Positions 14,581 to 15,702 of a stretch of DNA of 15,702 bases are shown piece after piece. A program made the position numbers and the translations under genes. The stretch spans positions 1 through 15,702 of the forward strand of contig JAMDDL010000106.1 of the NCBI GenBank assembly GCA_023488645.1, written 5' to 3'. Numbering within the stretch: the stretch's first letter is position 1; every line of letters starts with the position of its first letter. This DNA comes from Actinomycetota bacterium (lineage in GTDB: Bacteria; Actinomycetota; Humimicrobiia; Humimicrobiales; Humimicrobiaceae). The notes beneath the pieces are model-generated. The model saw only the letters and a list, made by a program, of their open reading frames with translations, searched no databases and was not told the DNA's origin.

Positions 14581-15702
14581 TCAGGATTTAAATCTGATCT
14601 TTACTGAATTTTTATGAGCTAAAAGATTTTCAATATCAGCAAAGCATTCTATAAATTTTCTCTCCTTATTCAAAGCTTCAAAACTGTAATTAGTTACTCC
14701 ACTTTTTTTGAAAAAGTCATAAACTCCAAGAGGTGATGAATATGCGGCTGTTCCTCTTGTAGGAATAACATGATTTGTACCTCCAATGTAATCGCCAACT
14801 GCAACCGGGCTGTAGCTTCCAAGAAAAATGGAACCTGCATTTTTTATTTTCTTAAGAGTTATCTCAGGGTTTTCTGTCATGATTTCCAGATGCTCTGGAG
14901 CAATTTCATTTGATATATCAATAATTAAATTCATATCTTCATTGTAAATAATTTTGCAGTTATTCTTTAATGACTTCAGAATAATTTCCGTATTTATCCT
15001 GTTTTTATATTCTGTTTTTAAAAATTCAATTTCTTCATAAATTTTAATTATCGTCTCATCTGCAACATCAATACTGTCAGTCAGCAAAATGCTTCCGGCA
15101 TCAGGATCATGCTCTGCCTGTGAAAGTAAATCTGCAGCAACATAAAAGGGGTTGGAAGACCTGTCGGCAATTATGACAATTTCACTTGGACCTGCCAGAC
15201 TGTCAATTCCAACATAACCATATACCATTTTTTTTGCTGCTGTGACAAATATATTTCCCGGTCCGACAATTTTTGAAACTTTTTTTACTTCTTTTCCCCC
15301 AAAAGCCATTAATGCAACAGCTTGTGCCCCACTTATTTTATACACCTCATTAATATTTAAAAATTTAAAAAGATATAAAAGCAGGTCATTTAAATTTCCA
15401 TCCTTTTGCGGAGGGGTACAAACTGCAATTTCCCTGACTCCGGCAACTTGAGCAGGAATCACTGTCATCAGCACCGAAGATGGATAAACATATCTTCCGC
15501 CCGGTATATATACACAAATTCTTTCAAGAGGAGAAGATATCTGCCCTAATTTTCTACCTGTTTGCGGCTCAATAAACCAGGTTTCCGGTTCATGGGATAA
15601 CTGCTCCTCATGAAATTGTTTTATATTTGCATAACTCTTTTCAACAGCTTTTATCAGTTCCGGATTTTTGGATTTTATATTTTCAAAACCTTCATTTATT
15701 TC
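14581..15702 (-). CDS. hisD: Histidinol dehydrogenase, N-terminus outside window
   Basis: Zn- and NAD-dependent enzyme that oxidises L-histidinol to L-histidine in two steps. The frame stays open to the right edge, so 373 residues are present and roughly the first 55-60 are missing; an internal Met at 15474 is not the start. The fragment shows VYIPGGRYVYPSSVLM (about 62-77), GPGNIFVTAAK (147-157), LAGPSEIVI, QAEHDPDAGS (zinc ligands Gln195 and His198), NEIAPEHLE (Glu270 and His271 match the catalytic Glu-His pair), GDYIGGTNHVIPT (zinc Asp304) and the C-terminal AHKNSVKIR, whose His is the last zinc ligand. All active-site residues in the visible part are intact. It heads the visible hisD-hisC pair. 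Confidence 0.97.
   Translation of the reverse strand, partial: EINEGFENIKSKNPELIKAVEKSYANIKQFHEEQLSHEPETWFIEPQTGRKLGQISSPLERICVYIPGGRYVYPSSVLMTVIPAQVAGVREIAVCTPPQKDGNLNDLLLYLFKFLNINEVYKISGAQAVALMAFGGKEVKKVSKIVGPGNIFVTAAKKMVYGYVGIDSLAGPSEIVIIADRSSNPFYVAADLLSQAEHDPDAGSILLTDSIDVADETIIKIYEEIEFLKTEYKNRINTEIILKSLKNNCKIIYNEDMNLIIDISNEIAPEHLEIMTENPEITLKKIKNAGSIFLGSYSPVAVGDYIGGTNHVIPTRGTAAYSSPLGVYDFFKKSGVTNYSFEALNKERKFIECFADIENLLAHKNSVKIRFKS

Overview
The window comes from an AT-rich bacterial chromosome (G+C judged by eye at about 30%). Every protein gene I can support lies on the minus strand, so the biological reading order runs from high to low coordinates. A division/cell-wall cluster (mraZ-rsmH-ftsL-ftsI) identifies it as a bacterium. 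Some gene content is more familiar from archaea or anaerobes: a geranylgeranyl-reductase-family flavoprotein, both enzymes of cyclic 2,3-diphosphoglycerate (cDPG) synthesis, and a methyltetrahydrofolate/corrinoid-type methyltransferase. Together these suggest an anaerobe, possibly with a Wood-Ljungdahl-type C1 metabolism. The phylum cannot be fixed from the sequence. AT-rich uncultured anaerobic lineages such as deep-branching Actinobacteriota or Atribacterota are guesses only.

Layout in transcription order. (i) 15702-13377: hisD (5' end outside the window) and hisC, histidine biosynthesis. (ii) 13288-12446: a stand-alone pterin-binding methyltransferase. (iii) 12384-11287: an orphan sugar-importer ATPase of the UgpC/MsmK type. 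(iv) 11243-6522: a probable transcription unit with its own sigma-A-like promoter and a strong leader hairpin. It encodes a GGR-family reductase, a metallophosphoesterase, cDPG synthetase and 2-phosphoglycerate kinase; the last two genes are separated by a structured repeat. (v) 6356-3689: an FmdB-like zinc ribbon with a near-consensus promoter, an unknown four-helix membrane protein, and xseA and xseB (exonuclease VII). (vi) 3385-1: a consensus-like promoter, three tandem decamers that look like MraZ boxes, then mraZ, rsmH, an ftsL-like gene and ftsI, which runs off the left edge.

The most striking observation is a pair of 175-base repeats, 3483-3657 and 7515-7689, each in a gap between minus-strand genes. 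They are G+C-rich compared with their surroundings and about 88% identical by eye. Both fold on paper into the same shape: a long closing stem with a conserved tandem G-A step, a short stem capped by a CCTCTC/GAGAGG hairpin, and a 10-bp hairpin with an 11-nt loop. At least three base pairs differ between the copies by changes on both sides that keep pairing. This points to a structured RNA that I do not recognise as any known class, present in more than one copy and possibly mobile. The second copy sits exactly between the two cDPG genes.
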